A stretch of 45,778 nucleotides of DNA, from NCBI GenBank assembly GCA_964411985.1, contig CAYPNF010000060.1, positions 1-45,778 on the forward strand, in the 5' to 3' direction. Below the pieces are notes generated by a model. The model had not been told where the DNA came from and searched no databases. It saw only the letters and a program-made list of their open reading frames with translations. Position 1 is the first letter of the stretch. The number at the start of each line of letters is the position of its first letter. The DNA comes from CAYPNF01 sp964411985. Its GTDB lineage: Bacteria > Verrucomicrobiota > Verrucomicrobiia > Limisphaerales > J093. Shown here piece by piece: positions 7,924-16,260 of the stretch. The position numbers and the translations under genes are program-made.

Positions 7924-9300
7924 GTGAGCAGCCACCCGGTCCATTCTCATCGTTTCAACCCTGATGCAACCAGGTTCATCTCGTTGCCCCCCTGCGGTCT
8001 CTCGAATGGCTTGCAGGAGAGTCTCACCGGGTACCTAGCCCGGTTGGCCGCCGTCCACGGCCTGGCGACCTGGGGGTTGGTGACTCGAGAAATTGCACCT
8101 GCCTTTGACCCGCCCCTGGTCGATCCGTTAGGACACTCCGATCTTTTTGGGCCGTTTGGAGGCGCACTTAATGGCCTCGGGGGCACTGCCTCTCAGGCCA
8201 TTGGGATACTGAACCGATTAACTGGGCGGAGTGATCTTGGTTCCTTAACGCTCCTTCCTTTTCGAAGTATCCTCTCACCCAGATCCAGCATCCGATCCAC
8301 TGCGGCGTGGTGCCCCCTTTGCTTCTCGGATTGGCTGAGTACCGGACAGCCTCTCTATTTGCCTCTGGTATGGCAACTGGATGTTGTTTCGGTCTGTCCA
8401 GCCCACAATGATCAATTCCTGGTGCACAGCTGCCCCCGATGCGGCAAAGGGCACTTCCAATTGAGCCGGCGATTGAACCCGGGGTATTGCCCGACATGCG
8501 GAGGCTGGTTAGGTATGGAAACGGCCAAGATGGCCAAGCAACAATTACCGGTGAGGGATTTTGACCGAGAAGTCGCTGCTCAGATGAATAGCCTGATCCA
8601 AACCTTGCGTCCGGAGGCGCAGGCGTATTCTGGGGACTTGCTGCGAAGGAATCTGAGGCAGATCTTGGCCCAATCCTTTGGCGGGGGCATCACAGCTTTC
8701 TCTCGAGCGGCGCGGATGCATCATAATTCCCTGCACGATTTAATCTTCGGGACGGCTCGCCCGGGGCTCGATTCCCTGCTGCGCCTCGCCTTTGCCGGGG
8801 GAGTTGATGTCCTCACGCTTGTCCAGGGGGAGCTTTCGGCAGCCGGTGTTTGGGGTCAGTCGCCAAATCCTGCCATATCTGGCTTTAACCCAAGGACCTG
8901 CCGCAAGTACGATTGGCCCGCTATCTCAAGCATGCTTCGGAGTGAGGTTGAGAATATGGATCAGTTTCCACGCTCGCTGGCCTCGTTGTGCGGCGCTGGT
9001 GAATGGGACAGCGGCTATGTGGCCTCACACTGCCGAAAAGCGGCCTCAGAACTTGTTCGACTGTATCGACAGGCGGCGGCGCAGCGAAGGCGGCAGAGGG
9101 AACTGGCCGAAATAGAGGATATCAAAGCAGCGGTTCGTGTATGCCTGGAAAACTGGACTTGGCCAAGTAACCGCAGGCTACGCTCCTTCATCAAGACCCC
9201 GGGGTGCGTTCGAAATCCGAAGCTGGAACAAGAGCGTCGCAGGGCTGTCGCGGATGAGCTAGGGCAGTTGCACTTCAGCAGCCTGGCAGGCTTTGAATGA
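7924..9300 (+). CDS. tniQ: TniQ/TnsD-family target-site protein, zinc-binding
   Basis: The product has 458 residues from a GTG start. Residues 20-50 carry the LPPCGLSNGLQESLTGYLAR start typical of TniQ. Zinc ligands are clear: Cys130/Cys133, Cys158 with His161, Cys170/Cys173 and Cys189/Cys192. Residues 240-300 and the C-terminal 150 residues are helical and basic, as expected for DNA-binding regions. At this length it resembles TnsD-like or Tn5053 TniQ proteins that recognise DNA directly, rather than the short TniQ of type V-K CASTs (under 200 residues). The gene lies next to tRNA-Gly, which suggests that the tRNA gene is its attachment site. The start codon is uncertain. Confidence 0.85.
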   Translation: MSSHPVHSHRFNPDATRFISLPPCGLSNGLQESLTGYLARLAAVHGLATWGLVTREIAPAFDPPLVDPLGHSDLFGPFGGALNGLGGTASQAIGILNRLTGRSDLGSLTLLPFRSILSPRSSIRSTAAWCPLCFSDWLSTGQPLYLPLVWQLDVVSVCPAHNDQFLVHSCPRCGKGHFQLSRRLNPGYCPTCGGWLGMETAKMAKQQLPVRDFDREVAAQMNSLIQTLRPEAQAYSGDLLRRNLRQILAQSFGGGITAFSRAARMHHNSLHDLIFGTARPGLDSLLRLAFAGGVDVLTLVQGELSAAGVWGQSPNPAISGFNPRTCRKYDWPAISSMLRSEVENMDQFPRSLASLCGAGEWDSGYVASHCRKAASELVRLYRQAAAQRRRQRELAEIEDIKAAVRVCLENWTWPSNRRLRSFIKTPGCVRNPKLEQERRRAVADELGQLHFSSLAGFE

Positions 9301-9591
9301 ATGCGTGCGTAAACTATTGATAATAAATGGATAACAGACGTCTCAGGTTTTAGGCTCGGCAACGCTATGATATTGCATAGCAAACGCTTACGTATATCGG
9401 AGAAACCCGATTTGAGAGGCCATCAGGGAAAGAGTGTTCCTGAAAGCGTGGCGGGTTTTTTCAAGAAAAACAGCTCTTTTCGAGGCTCAAGAACGGGAAC
9501 GAAAGATTGGCGGGTGCGTTTTTACCCGAAAGGATGGCGGGTCACCGCCAATCTTTCGGGAAATGCACAGTTGATAATGAGGCTGGAGAGA
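9301..9591. other. Non-coding interval at the transposon end
   Basis: Between tniQ and the tRNA there is no credible gene. It holds a small hairpin (ATCGG/CCGAT near 9397-9412), three direct copies and one inverted copy of GAAAGNNTGGCGGGT, and a TGCACA that may be the terminal trinucleotide region of the element. Base composition is lower in GC than in the neighbouring genes. Confidence 0.5.
9442..9557. repeat. Transposon-end repeat cluster, GAAAGNNTGGCGGGT
   Basis: Direct copies lie at 9442-9456, 9501-9515 and 9528-9542, and an inverted copy (ACCGCCAATCTTTC) lies at 9544-9557. The third and fourth form a 13-base-pair hairpin with two mismatches. Tn7-like and Tn5053-like ends normally carry several transposase-binding repeats of about 20 bases in such spacing. 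Position between tniQ and the tRNA fits that role. Confidence 0.6.
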
Positions 9592-9668
9592 TGGAGCGAG
9601 CGAAGGGATTCGAACCCTCGACATCAACCTTGGCAAGGTTGCGCTCTACCAGACTGAGCTACGCTCGC
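9592..9668 (-). tRNA. tRNA-Gly (anticodon GCC)
   Basis: The minus strand folds into a complete cloverleaf. The acceptor stem is GCGAGCG with CGCTCGC. The D arm is GCTC with GAGC. The anticodon stem is CAACC with GGTTG around the loop TTGCCAA (anticodon GCC), and the T arm carries GTTCGAAT. The 3' CCA is encoded (9592-9594). The gene's 3' end faces the transposon remnant, with about 22 bases between the last candidate transposon base and CCA. The tRNA itself is undamaged. Confidence 0.96.
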
Positions 9669-9739
9669 TTCCAGAAGTAAGAGCGCGGTGATTTTTAGGA
9701 TTCCCTGCCACAAATGCAAGCAGGGAGTTGAAAGAAATT

Positions 9740-9780
9740 GGGGTCGGCCCCGATTCGCAACGCTGCCAATGGGAATCGGG
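9740..9780 (-). terminator. Possible terminator after the Dabb gene
   Basis: On the minus strand downstream of the Dabb stop, CCCGATTC pairs with GAATCGGG, and a second smaller stem GGGG/CCCC is followed by AATTTCTTT. The T-run is imperfect, so this is a weak candidate for the end of the two-gene minus-strand unit. Confidence 0.35.
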
Positions 9781-9791
9781 TGTGCAACTAG

Positions 9792-10094
9792 CTACGCCTC
9801 AAAATCATAGACAAGGACACGGCGACACACTTTCTTGAAGACCTTTTCCACGAACTCCAGGTGCTGAGGGTGAATCTGGTAGGCGTCGTGGTCGGCCTTG
9901 TTCTTGAAGACGGTGTTCAACGCCACCTGATAGGTCTGGTCCACGACCGGACGATGGCTGGGGACCATGCGGCCCGTGTGGAAGTACTCCAACCCTGGGA
10001 TGCCCTTCAGGTACTGGTTGATGCCGGTGATGAGTTCGTCCGCCGCGTTGGGCTGGGCTGGATCGGTCCAAAAGATAACTACGTGACTGAACAT
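9792..10094 (-). CDS. Dabb (stress-responsive alpha/beta barrel) protein
   Basis: The 100-residue product starts with FSHVVIFW and carries the HTGRMVPS, QVALNTVFKNKADHDAYQIH and HPQHLEFVE segments of the Dabb family (dimeric ferredoxin-like barrels). Family members act in diverse pathways and many are of unknown role; no catalytic role can be assigned here. The start ATG lies 30 bases after the stop of the upstream metallo-beta-lactamase gene on the same strand, so the two probably share a transcript. Length is normal for a single-domain Dabb protein, and no signal peptide is seen. Confidence 0.85.
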   Translation of the reverse strand: MFSHVVIFWTDPAQPNAADELITGINQYLKGIPGLEYFHTGRMVPSHRPVVDQTYQVALNTVFKNKADHDAYQIHPQHLEFVEKVFKKVCRRVLVYDFEA

Positions 10095-10124
10095 GATGTT
10101 ACTTGGTTTTCGGTTTCTCTTGTT

Positions 10125-11534
10125 TCAGAAGAGGAGGGTATCGCCAAAGCTGGGGAGCAGGGGCTCTATGCCAAGGTCGTTCTTCAGTTTGGCAGCCAGG
10201 CCTTGGCGCCCTTTGGACTCGCCATGGGTAAGGATCACCTTGGGTTGGCTGTTGGCCAATGGCCTGAACCACTTGACCAGGTCTGTCTGCCCCGCATGAG
10301 CGCTGAATCCGTTGAGGGTGTGGATGCTGGCCTTCACGGCCACTTTTTCTCCGAAGATACTGACTTTGTCGGCGCGATCGACTAACTGGCGTCCGAGAGA
10401 CTCCTGGCTCTGGAAACCCACGATGACGACGGTGGTTTCCGGCTTCCAGAGGTTGTTACGCAAGTGATGCAGGATACGCCCGGCAGTGCACATGCCAGCG
10501 CCTGCCATGACGAGACAAGTGCCGGGCATGTCATTGATCAAGCGGGATTCATCCGCGGTGGCGGTGGTTTTCAGGATGGAGAGATGCTCCGCCAGGGGCT
10601 TCTCTACCAACCAGCGGTTCATTTCCTCGTCGAACAGTTCGGGATGGTGTCCGTAAGCTTTCCAGGCCTCGATGGCCATGGGGCTGTCCAGGAAGACCGG
10701 GAATGGGGGAAGGACCTTCTTCTCGAAGGCCCAGCTGAGGAGGACGCTCAGAGTTTGAGCTCGGCCGACGGCAAAAGTGGGGACCAGGACCTTGCCTTTC
10801 CGCTCGACCGCCTGCTTGAGGATCTGGAAGAACTCCTCCACCGTTTCCTTGAACGGGCGATGGTCGCGGTCGCCGTAGGTCGATTCAAGGAAGACGGCGT
10901 CGGCACGGGTAAACGGTTCAAAGTCGCGCAAAATGGGAGCACCGATCGGGCCTAGATCGCCTGAGAATCCGATTCGCTTAGTGGCTCCGTTCTGTTGGAG
11001 ATGGAGCAGGATGCTCGAGGAGCCCAACATGTGGCCAGCTTCTGCAAAACAGGCGGTGGCTCCTGGGGCTACTGGTACTTCCTCGCCGTAAGGCACCGGA
11101 CGGAGGAGTAGCAGCGTCTGCTCTACGTCTGCCAGGGAGTACATGGGCTCGATGGGGCCCTGCCCTGCGCGCAGGCGTTTTCGGTTTTGGCGTGCCGCGT
11201 CCTGAGCCTGTACTTTGGCGGAATCACGCAGAATCAGGCCGGTGAGCTCGATGGTGGCGGGAGTGGCATAGATGGGTTTGGCGAAACCAGCCTTCACCAG
11301 TAGAGGCAGCCGCCCGGTGTGGTCCAGGTGGGCGTGGGTGAGAAGAACCGCATCCAGTTCGCGCGGAGCCAGTTCCCTAGGGACCCGATTTAGGGATTCG
11401 GCGCGTTTCCCTCCCTGGAACATGCCGAAATCAACCAGGAGTTGCGCTTGGCCAGTGCGGACACAATAAGCGGAACCGGTGACATCGCCCGCGGCGCCGA
11501 AAAGAGTGACACCGACTTGAGATTCTGAATTCAT
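10125..11534 (-). CDS. Beta-CASP metallo-beta-lactamase ribonuclease (CPSF73-like)
   Basis: The 469-residue protein has the metallo-beta-lactamase motif THAHLDHTG (about residues 66-74), an AEAGHMLGSS motif, FSGDLG, and the beta-CASP elements ESTYGDRDHR, PTFAVGRAQ, MAGAGMCTAGRI and a C-terminal FSAHAGQTDL and LTHGE. This is the architecture of bacterial and archaeal CPSF-like endo/exoribonucleases such as TTHA0252. All zinc ligands seem present, so an active cytoplasmic RNA-processing enzyme is likely. The specific RNA target is unknown. It is transcribed divergently from panD across 148 bases that should hold both promoters. The Dabb gene follows in the same direction. Confidence 0.9.
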   Translation of the reverse strand: MNSESQVGVTLFGAAGDVTGSAYCVRTGQAQLLVDFGMFQGGKRAESLNRVPRELAPRELDAVLLTHAHLDHTGRLPLLVKAGFAKPIYATPATIELTGLILRDSAKVQAQDAARQNRKRLRAGQGPIEPMYSLADVEQTLLLLRPVPYGEEVPVAPGATACFAEAGHMLGSSSILLHLQQNGATKRIGFSGDLGPIGAPILRDFEPFTRADAVFLESTYGDRDHRPFKETVEEFFQILKQAVERKGKVLVPTFAVGRAQTLSVLLSWAFEKKVLPPFPVFLDSPMAIEAWKAYGHHPELFDEEMNRWLVEKPLAEHLSILKTTATADESRLINDMPGTCLVMAGAGMCTAGRILHHLRNNLWKPETTVVIVGFQSQESLGRQLVDRADKVSIFGEKVAVKASIHTLNGFSAHAGQTDLVKWFRPLANSQPKVILTHGESKGRQGLAAKLKNDLGIEPLLPSFGDTLLF

Positions 11535-11682
11535 GGCTGAACCTCACTCAACCGACTTGTGCCGGATTGGTCAAGGATGGATAGAAGGGGACTTCGCCTT
11601 ACGCGGATCTCAATAGGTGTTGAATGGTTTGGCTGAGGTCCTATAGTGACCCCTTTGCGCTCCCTGACGGGCGGCAGCTGTT

Positions 11683-12045
11683 ATGCAAGTTCATTTGCTT
11701 AAATCCAAGATTCATCGCGCACAAGTCACGGGCGGGAACGTGAATTACGAGGGTAGCCTCACGGTGGCCCGCGATCTGATGCAGGCGGTTGGCCTCCACC
11801 CTTACGAGAGAATTCTGTGTGGTAACATGGCCAACGGAGAGCGATTCGAGACCTACGTCATCCCGGGCGAGCCTGGAAGCGGTTCCATCATTCTGAACGG
11901 TGCGACCGCCCACCTCGGTAAGCCAGGGGATAGACTGACTATTATGAGCTACGCACTTGTGGACGAGTCCCTCGCCTCCACTTGGAAACCCAAAGTCATT
12001 GTCCTGGGCGAGAAGAACGTGGTACTGGCCGAGCGAGGCATCTGA
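11683..12045 (+). CDS. panD: Aspartate 1-decarboxylase
   Basis: PanD converts L-aspartate to beta-alanine for pantothenate and coenzyme A synthesis. The 120-residue product has the self-cleavage site NYEGSLTV, with Gly24-Ser25 giving the pyruvoyl cofactor, followed by ERILCGNMANGERFETY and a LNGATAHLGKPGDRL segment conserved in the family. Length is typical. The start ATG follows TGCGCTCCC without an obvious strong ribosome site. The TGAGGTG around the stop serves as ribosome-binding region for lpxD 11 bases later, so the two genes form a unit. Confidence 0.95.
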   Translation: MQVHLLKSKIHRAQVTGGNVNYEGSLTVARDLMQAVGLHPYERILCGNMANGERFETYVIPGEPGSGSIILNGATAHLGKPGDRLTIMSYALVDESLASTWKPKVIVLGEKNVVLAERGI

Positions 12046-12056
12046 GGTGTCCCATT

Positions 12057-13115
12057 ATGTCTTATACCGTTGCTCATTTAGCAGAAACACTTCAAGGCCA
12101 GGTGATAGGGGATGGTTCGCTGGAAGTACGCGGGTTCGCACCTGCGGATCGGGCAAAATCCGGCGATCTCACTTTCGCCGAGAACGAAGTCTATTTTGCC
12201 CGGGCTGAGCAGAGCTCGGCCTCCGCCATTCTTGTGGATGGTCCGTTCGTCTCATCAAAGAAGACTTTGATAAAAGTCAGCAACTCCCGAATCGCTTTCG
12301 CGAGAGTATTGCCCCTCTTTTTTCCTGATCCCGTTTTTCTCCCTGGGGTGCACCCGTCCGCCGTGGTCGATCCCACCGCGCAGATCGCGGACTCTGCTCA
12401 TGTGGGACCAGGCTGCATTATTGGGGCGGGTACCAAGATTGGCGCTCGGACGGTGCTTTGGGGGAATGTCTTTGTAGCGCCTGTTTGCGAGGTTGGCGAA
12501 GACTGCCACCTCTATCCGAACGTCACGCTTTACAGCCGTACTCAGGTGGGAAACCGGGTGCGGATCCACGCGGGTTCGGTGATTGGCTCAGACGGTTTTG
12601 GCTACGTGTTGGACCAGGGCGCTCATCGAAAGGTTCCGCAGGTGGGGAGTGTCATCCTTCAGGATGATGTGGAACTTGGGGCGTGCGTGACTATCGATCG
12701 AGGTGCTTTGGGGCCGACGGTGGTTGGTCGCGGGACGAAGATCGACAACTTGGTGCAATTGGGGCACAACGTGACGACGGGAGAGCACTGTATCCTGGTC
12801 TCCCAGACGGGGGTTGCTGGCAGCACCCGGTTGGGCAACTATGTGACTCTGGGGGGGCAGGTCGGTTTGGCCGGGCATCTGAAGCTCGGCAACCGCGTGA
12901 TGGTGGCGGCGCAGTCGGGGGTGATGAATGATATACCCGACGGCGAAAAGTGGATGGGTGCCCCTGCAAGGCCGAACCAGAAAATGAAGCGCCAATTCAT
13001 CGCACTGGAGAGATTGCCCGACTTGGTCAAGCGTGTCGCTGAGTTGGAGAAGCGACTGGCGGAAATGCAATCCCAGAGCGGGACCCCTCCTACAAGCTCG
13101 CCTCCAGCCAGCTGA
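12057..13115 (+). CDS. lpxD: UDP-3-O-acylglucosamine N-acyltransferase
   Basis: LpxD adds the N-linked 3-hydroxyacyl chain to UDP-3-O-acyl-glucosamine in lipid A synthesis. The 352-residue product has the N-terminal uridine-binding domain (residues 1-95, with GDLTFAENE) and then a long left-handed beta-helix of hexapeptide repeats. The catalytic histidine lies in LVQLGHNV (His237). The C-terminal helix carries VKRVAELEKRLAEMQ. The ATG at 12057 is chosen because GAGGTG lies just upstream; a frame start at 11982 would overlap panD. The 3' end overlaps the convergent cutA gene by 26 bases. Its presence shows an outer membrane with lipopolysaccharide. Confidence 0.95.
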   Translation: MSYTVAHLAETLQGQVIGDGSLEVRGFAPADRAKSGDLTFAENEVYFARAEQSSASAILVDGPFVSSKKTLIKVSNSRIAFARVLPLFFPDPVFLPGVHPSAVVDPTAQIADSAHVGPGCIIGAGTKIGARTVLWGNVFVAPVCEVGEDCHLYPNVTLYSRTQVGNRVRIHAGSVIGSDGFGYVLDQGAHRKVPQVGSVILQDDVELGACVTIDRGALGPTVVGRGTKIDNLVQLGHNVTTGEHCILVSQTGVAGSTRLGNYVTLGGQVGLAGHLKLGNRVMVAAQSGVMNDIPDGEKWMGAPARPNQKMKRQFIALERLPDLVKRVAELEKRLAEMQSQSGTPPTSSPPAS

Positions 13116-13413
13116 GGTACTTTCGGTTTCCTTGGGACAGCGGCACCGAGAGGATCTCCGGCGTGTCGTAAGGGTGGTGGGTGACCAGCAGTTTCTCCAA
13201 CTGGCGGAGTTGTCCAGAACCCGTTTTGAGAATCAGCAGGACTTCCTTGCTCTGTTCAATTTTCCCTTTCCACCAGTAGAGAGACTCTATTTTGGGGATC
13301 AGGTTGACGCAGGCGGCGAGTTTTGACTCCAGCGCGAGTTTGGCCAGGCGTTTTCCCGTCCGAGAGTCGGGGGCGGTCACGAGTACGAGCCGGTAGCGGT
13401 GGGCGTTTTGCAT
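13090..13413 (-). CDS. cutA: CutA-like divalent-cation tolerance protein
   Basis: The 107-residue product, from the ATG at 13413, matches the trimeric CutA family. It has YRLVLVTAPDSRTGKRLA, LAACVNLIPKIESLYWWKGK, HHPYDTPEILSVPL and the C-terminal YLSWLEASL. CutA is linked to copper tolerance in some bacteria, but its exact function is still unclear. It lies 23 bases after mnmA on the same strand, and its stop lies inside the last codons of lpxD on the other strand (26-base overlap of coding ends). Longer in-frame extension to 13503 reads through the mnmA stop region and is not used. Confidence 0.92.
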   Translation of the reverse strand: MQNAHRYRLVLVTAPDSRTGKRLAKLALESKLAACVNLIPKIESLYWWKGKIEQSKEVLLILKTGSGQLRQLEKLLVTHHPYDTPEILSVPLSQGNRKYLSWLEASL

Positions 13414-13436
13414 GGAGAGAACGGGTGGAACTTGTT

Positions 13437-14543
13437 TCAGGAACGCTTCGGTTTGGTAATCCAGCCTCCTCCGAGAACCCGGTCTTCCTGATAAACCACA
13501 CAAGCCTGTCCCGGCGTCACGGCTCGCTGAGGGGAGGTGAGTACGACTCTTGCTTTCCTGTGTTCGCCTGGATAGACGGTCGCGTGGGTTCCCGGATGAT
13601 TGTATCGAATCTTTACGGTTGCCTCCAGTTCGCTGGGAGGATCCTCGAAGGTAATCCAGTTGCAGCGCTCCATTTCAAACTCGGCGCAAGCAAGATGAAG
13701 CTCGCTCCCCACCACAACGCGGTTGGAGACGGGGTCCAGGTCTACCACGTAGAGAGGGTTAGCGGCAGAGACACGCAGCCCTCGACGCTGACCAATGGTG
13801 TAGAATTCAATCCCCTCGTGGTAACCTAGTACCTTTCCCTGCAGATCAACGATTTCCCCCCGATGCTCCTGCACCAACTTGCTTTGAACCAGGAATCGGC
13901 CATAGTCGTTGTCGGGCACAAAGCAGATCTCCATGCTCTCCTCTTTCTCAGCAGTTTTGAGATGCTCAACGGCAGCGACCTCCCGGGTGTCCTGTTTCGA
14001 CATCTCTCCCAGGGGGAAAAGAATCCGGCTTAGTTGATCCTGGCGAAGAGTGAACAGGAAGTAGCTTTGGTCCTTGCGAAGGTCGCATCCACGCTTGAGT
14101 TGGAAGCGTCCTCCTGCTGAAACCTCCACGCGTGCATAGTGGCCCGTTGCCATATGACTGGCACCCAGTCGCCGCGCCTGCTCCAGCAGCGTTCCGAACT
14201 TGAGCCGCTCGTTGCAGAGCACACAGGGGTTGGGAGTGCGCCCAGACTTGTATTCCGCCGCAAAGTACTCGATCACCTGCCCGCGAAACTCCTCGGCCTC
14301 ATCCACCAGGTAGTAGGGGATTCCGAGTCGGTCACACACTGCCCGTGCGTCGGTCACCGCTTGGGGGCCACAACACTTGTCCTCAGCCCGCGACAGGCAG
14401 TCCTGAGGCCACAACTTCAAAGTGACGCCAATCACTTCCCATCCTTGCTTGAGCAATAATGCGGCGGCGGAAGAGGAATCGACTCCACCGCTCATTCCTA
14501 CGACGACCCGTTTACGCTTTGAATCCGGCACGTACCCACTCAT
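13437..14543 (-). CDS. mnmA: tRNA-specific 2-thiouridylase
   Basis: MnmA makes 2-thiouridine at wobble position 34 of tRNAs for Lys, Glu and Gln. The 368-residue product has the PP-loop SGGVDSS (residues 18-24), the catalytic Cys107 in TPNPCVLCN, and Cys207 in MEICFVPDNDYG that forms the persulfide partner. The RRGLRVSAANPLYVVDLD and C-terminal beta-barrel segments are also present. Length is normal for the family. It is the first gene of a two-gene unit with cutA. The secreted SGNH gene lies 101 bases upstream on the same strand and could be cotranscribed. Confidence 0.95.
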   Translation of the reverse strand: MSGYVPDSKRKRVVVGMSGGVDSSSAAALLLKQGWEVIGVTLKLWPQDCLSRAEDKCCGPQAVTDARAVCDRLGIPYYLVDEAEEFRGQVIEYFAAEYKSGRTPNPCVLCNERLKFGTLLEQARRLGASHMATGHYARVEVSAGGRFQLKRGCDLRKDQSYFLFTLRQDQLSRILFPLGEMSKQDTREVAAVEHLKTAEKEESMEICFVPDNDYGRFLVQSKLVQEHRGEIVDLQGKVLGYHEGIEFYTIGQRRGLRVSAANPLYVVDLDPVSNRVVVGSELHLACAEFEMERCNWITFEDPPSELEATVKIRYNHPGTHATVYPGEHRKARVVLTSPQRAVTPGQACVVYQEDRVLGGGWITKPKRS

Positions 14544-14644
14544 AAGCGATTGGCATACCCCTGTAAAGCGTCCTTAAATCTTCCGGTGCGCACATTTCCG
14601 GATTGGGGGCCGCGGGAAGGCAGAGGGTGAGGTATTCCTGGAAG

Positions 14645-16021
14645 CTACCGCTGTTCTGGCGTTGGCGCGTCCCCGGTCCTCACAAACTCCATCATGCGCC
14701 GACGGGGCTGCTTCAGCTGATGAACGAGCGATTCCGCCTCCCGCACTCGCTTCTCGAGTGCCGCCAAGCGCTGGTCGTCTACGGCTTGGCCGGAAGACTT
14801 CTTCCAAATGGCTTCGGATAACTGCGAGCCAATTTGGTTCTTGGCAACGATGGCGGCGCGCAGTTGTTCGGCCTGATCCCATTGCGGACCGTCGGTCACC
14901 AGTCGGTAGCGGGCCCAATCGATATGGCTTCCCGAAACGACCGGTTTCCCATCGATTTGCAGCGTGTAGAGCCCCGAAGCCAAGGCCGTCACCTGAATGT
15001 AGCACTGTGGCCGGGAACTCTCATTCTTATCGACAAACCCGGGTGCGTTTGGAATCGGCAGCATCTTCTCGGTCGCCTCAACGTGCAGGCCTTGGTCTGT
15101 GCGATTCACGCGATGGAAAAGGAGCCCAAAACCTCCTTCCCGAAAGCGGTTGCCCTCCAGCAAACCGAAACGCCAATTGGCGCTGTTCCAGCGTAAGGCG
15201 CGCTCGAAGGGAATGCAGACACGGGTGTAACCGTAGGGAGTGAGATGGGTGAGGTTAGTGAGGCTGTGGGGCAGGGTGGGTTCGGAGCTGCGTCGGGTAG
15301 CTGCCTGGGACAGGTCATTGGTCAACGCCCCATGCATTGGGAGATAAATCATGCCATCGACCAGGACCGTCTCGATTGCCTTTGAGTAAAGCGCCAACTG
15401 TTCGTTCCTCTTCTGCACTTCCCCGGCAGGGGCCCCAGGCGCGTCGGCAGCAACCGGCCCCAGGAAGACGATTCGGTTGGCGTTTGTGCTCAGGATCTCG
15501 CGCAAAGTGGCCAGGAGCTTCTTCGTCGCTGCGGTGAACCCTCCCAAACCCGGTTCACCAGCTAGGGAAGCGTCCGTTCCGTAGGAGAGCACCACGGCGG
15601 TGGGCTGCCAATGCCTGAGCGCGGCTGCCAGTGTGCCGTGCCACTGGTCGGGCGCTTTCGCGAGATCGAATTGGGCTTTCGAGGCCGCGAGTTCCTGCGC
15701 GGCGACCTTGCTGAGGTTCAGGAAGGTGTAGCGCTTTTCGGGAAACTGCGTACTCAGCCTGGTTTCGAAGTAGCCATACTCCGCTTCGTCCTCGAGCAGA
15801 CTATCGCCGAGGAACAGAATCCGGTCATTCTCCCGCAAATCGAAGGGAGCCCTGGACAGCCCTGGGGGACGGCGGGTACCTGGAGCCCCAGAGGAAAGGG
15901 TGAGGTCCCTGACTTGGTCGTCGAGCAAAGGCACCAGGAGATCATCAACTCCGGCTCCCCACACTTGGGTACAGACGAGTGCCAACAACCAACCAACTTT
16001 GAGGTGTGTGTTTAATCGCAT
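14645..16021 (-). CDS. Secreted SGNH/GDSL-like hydrolase
   Basis: The 458-residue product begins with a signal peptide (hydrophobic WLLALVCTQVWG, cleavage near residue 23). The GDSL motif is FLGDSLLEDE (Ser about 74). A YGTDASL segment takes the place of the usual oxyanion Asn block, and THLTPYGYTR near residue 270 may hold the catalytic His. The N-terminal 280 residues resemble the SGNH esterase fold. The last 180 residues include a beta-rich part and a coiled-coil-like tail with EKRVREAESLVHQLK. Related Planctomycetes/Verrucomicrobia proteins are common and mostly uncharacterised; substrate is unknown. The C-terminal coiled coil is unusual for a simple esterase. Confidence 0.8.
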   Translation of the reverse strand: MRLNTHLKVGWLLALVCTQVWGAGVDDLLVPLLDDQVRDLTLSSGAPGTRRPPGLSRAPFDLRENDRILFLGDSLLEDEAEYGYFETRLSTQFPEKRYTFLNLSKVAAQELAASKAQFDLAKAPDQWHGTLAAALRHWQPTAVVLSYGTDASLAGEPGLGGFTAATKKLLATLREILSTNANRIVFLGPVAADAPGAPAGEVQKRNEQLALYSKAIETVLVDGMIYLPMHGALTNDLSQAATRRSSEPTLPHSLTNLTHLTPYGYTRVCIPFERALRWNSANWRFGLLEGNRFREGGFGLLFHRVNRTDQGLHVEATEKMLPIPNAPGFVDKNESSRPQCYIQVTALASGLYTLQIDGKPVVSGSHIDWARYRLVTDGPQWDQAEQLRAAIVAKNQIGSQLSEAIWKKSSGQAVDDQRLAALEKRVREAESLVHQLKQPRRRMMEFVRTGDAPTPEQR

Positions 16022-16260
16022 TGTATCTCGAGACGCAATCTTAACACAGCGTCTTCACCTGATGCAAGTCCTTGAAAAAAAGAGGGATGCGGTATGGACA
16101 GGTCGGCGCTCGAGCTGCCGTGCCATCTGCCTTTCCGGGAAATCCTACGGATCATGCCTGAGGCCGGCCTAGGTCCGCGAGGCAGGCTCCAAAGTAGAAC
16201 CAAGGTCAGAATCGCGGTTGAATAACTGGCTCGGATGTGGTTCTGTTACGGTACTGGCCC

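Larger units (their letters stand above)
5381..9569 (+). mobile_element. Tn7/Tn5053-like transposon remnant (tnsB'-tnsC-tniQ)
   Basis: Three genes in the order truncated tnsB/tniA, tnsC/tniB, tniQ/tnsD lie on the plus strand and end next to a tRNA-Gly gene. The right boundary is suggested by repeated GAAAGNNTGGCGGGT boxes and a TGCACA ending about 22 bases before the tRNA 3' end. The left boundary is uncertain: a single TTGGCGGGT box at 5381-5389 is the only hint. No tnsA, resolvase, Cas12k, Cascade gene or CRISPR array is seen inside. The loss of most of tnsB makes this a non-autonomous relic. Confidence 0.6.

Noticed and set aside
5436..9300. Type V-K CRISPR-associated transposon
   Set aside because: Gene order and tRNA position are similar, but there is no Cas12k or CRISPR array, and TniQ is more than twice as long as the V-K type.
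9442..9557. Repeat boxes as a CRISPR array
   Set aside because: Copies are only 15 bases, unevenly spaced, and one is inverted; no Cas gene is near.
9367..9657. A 96-codon plus-strand frame running into the tRNA
   Set aside because: It overlaps the tRNA gene and the repeat cluster, and has no recognisable domain.
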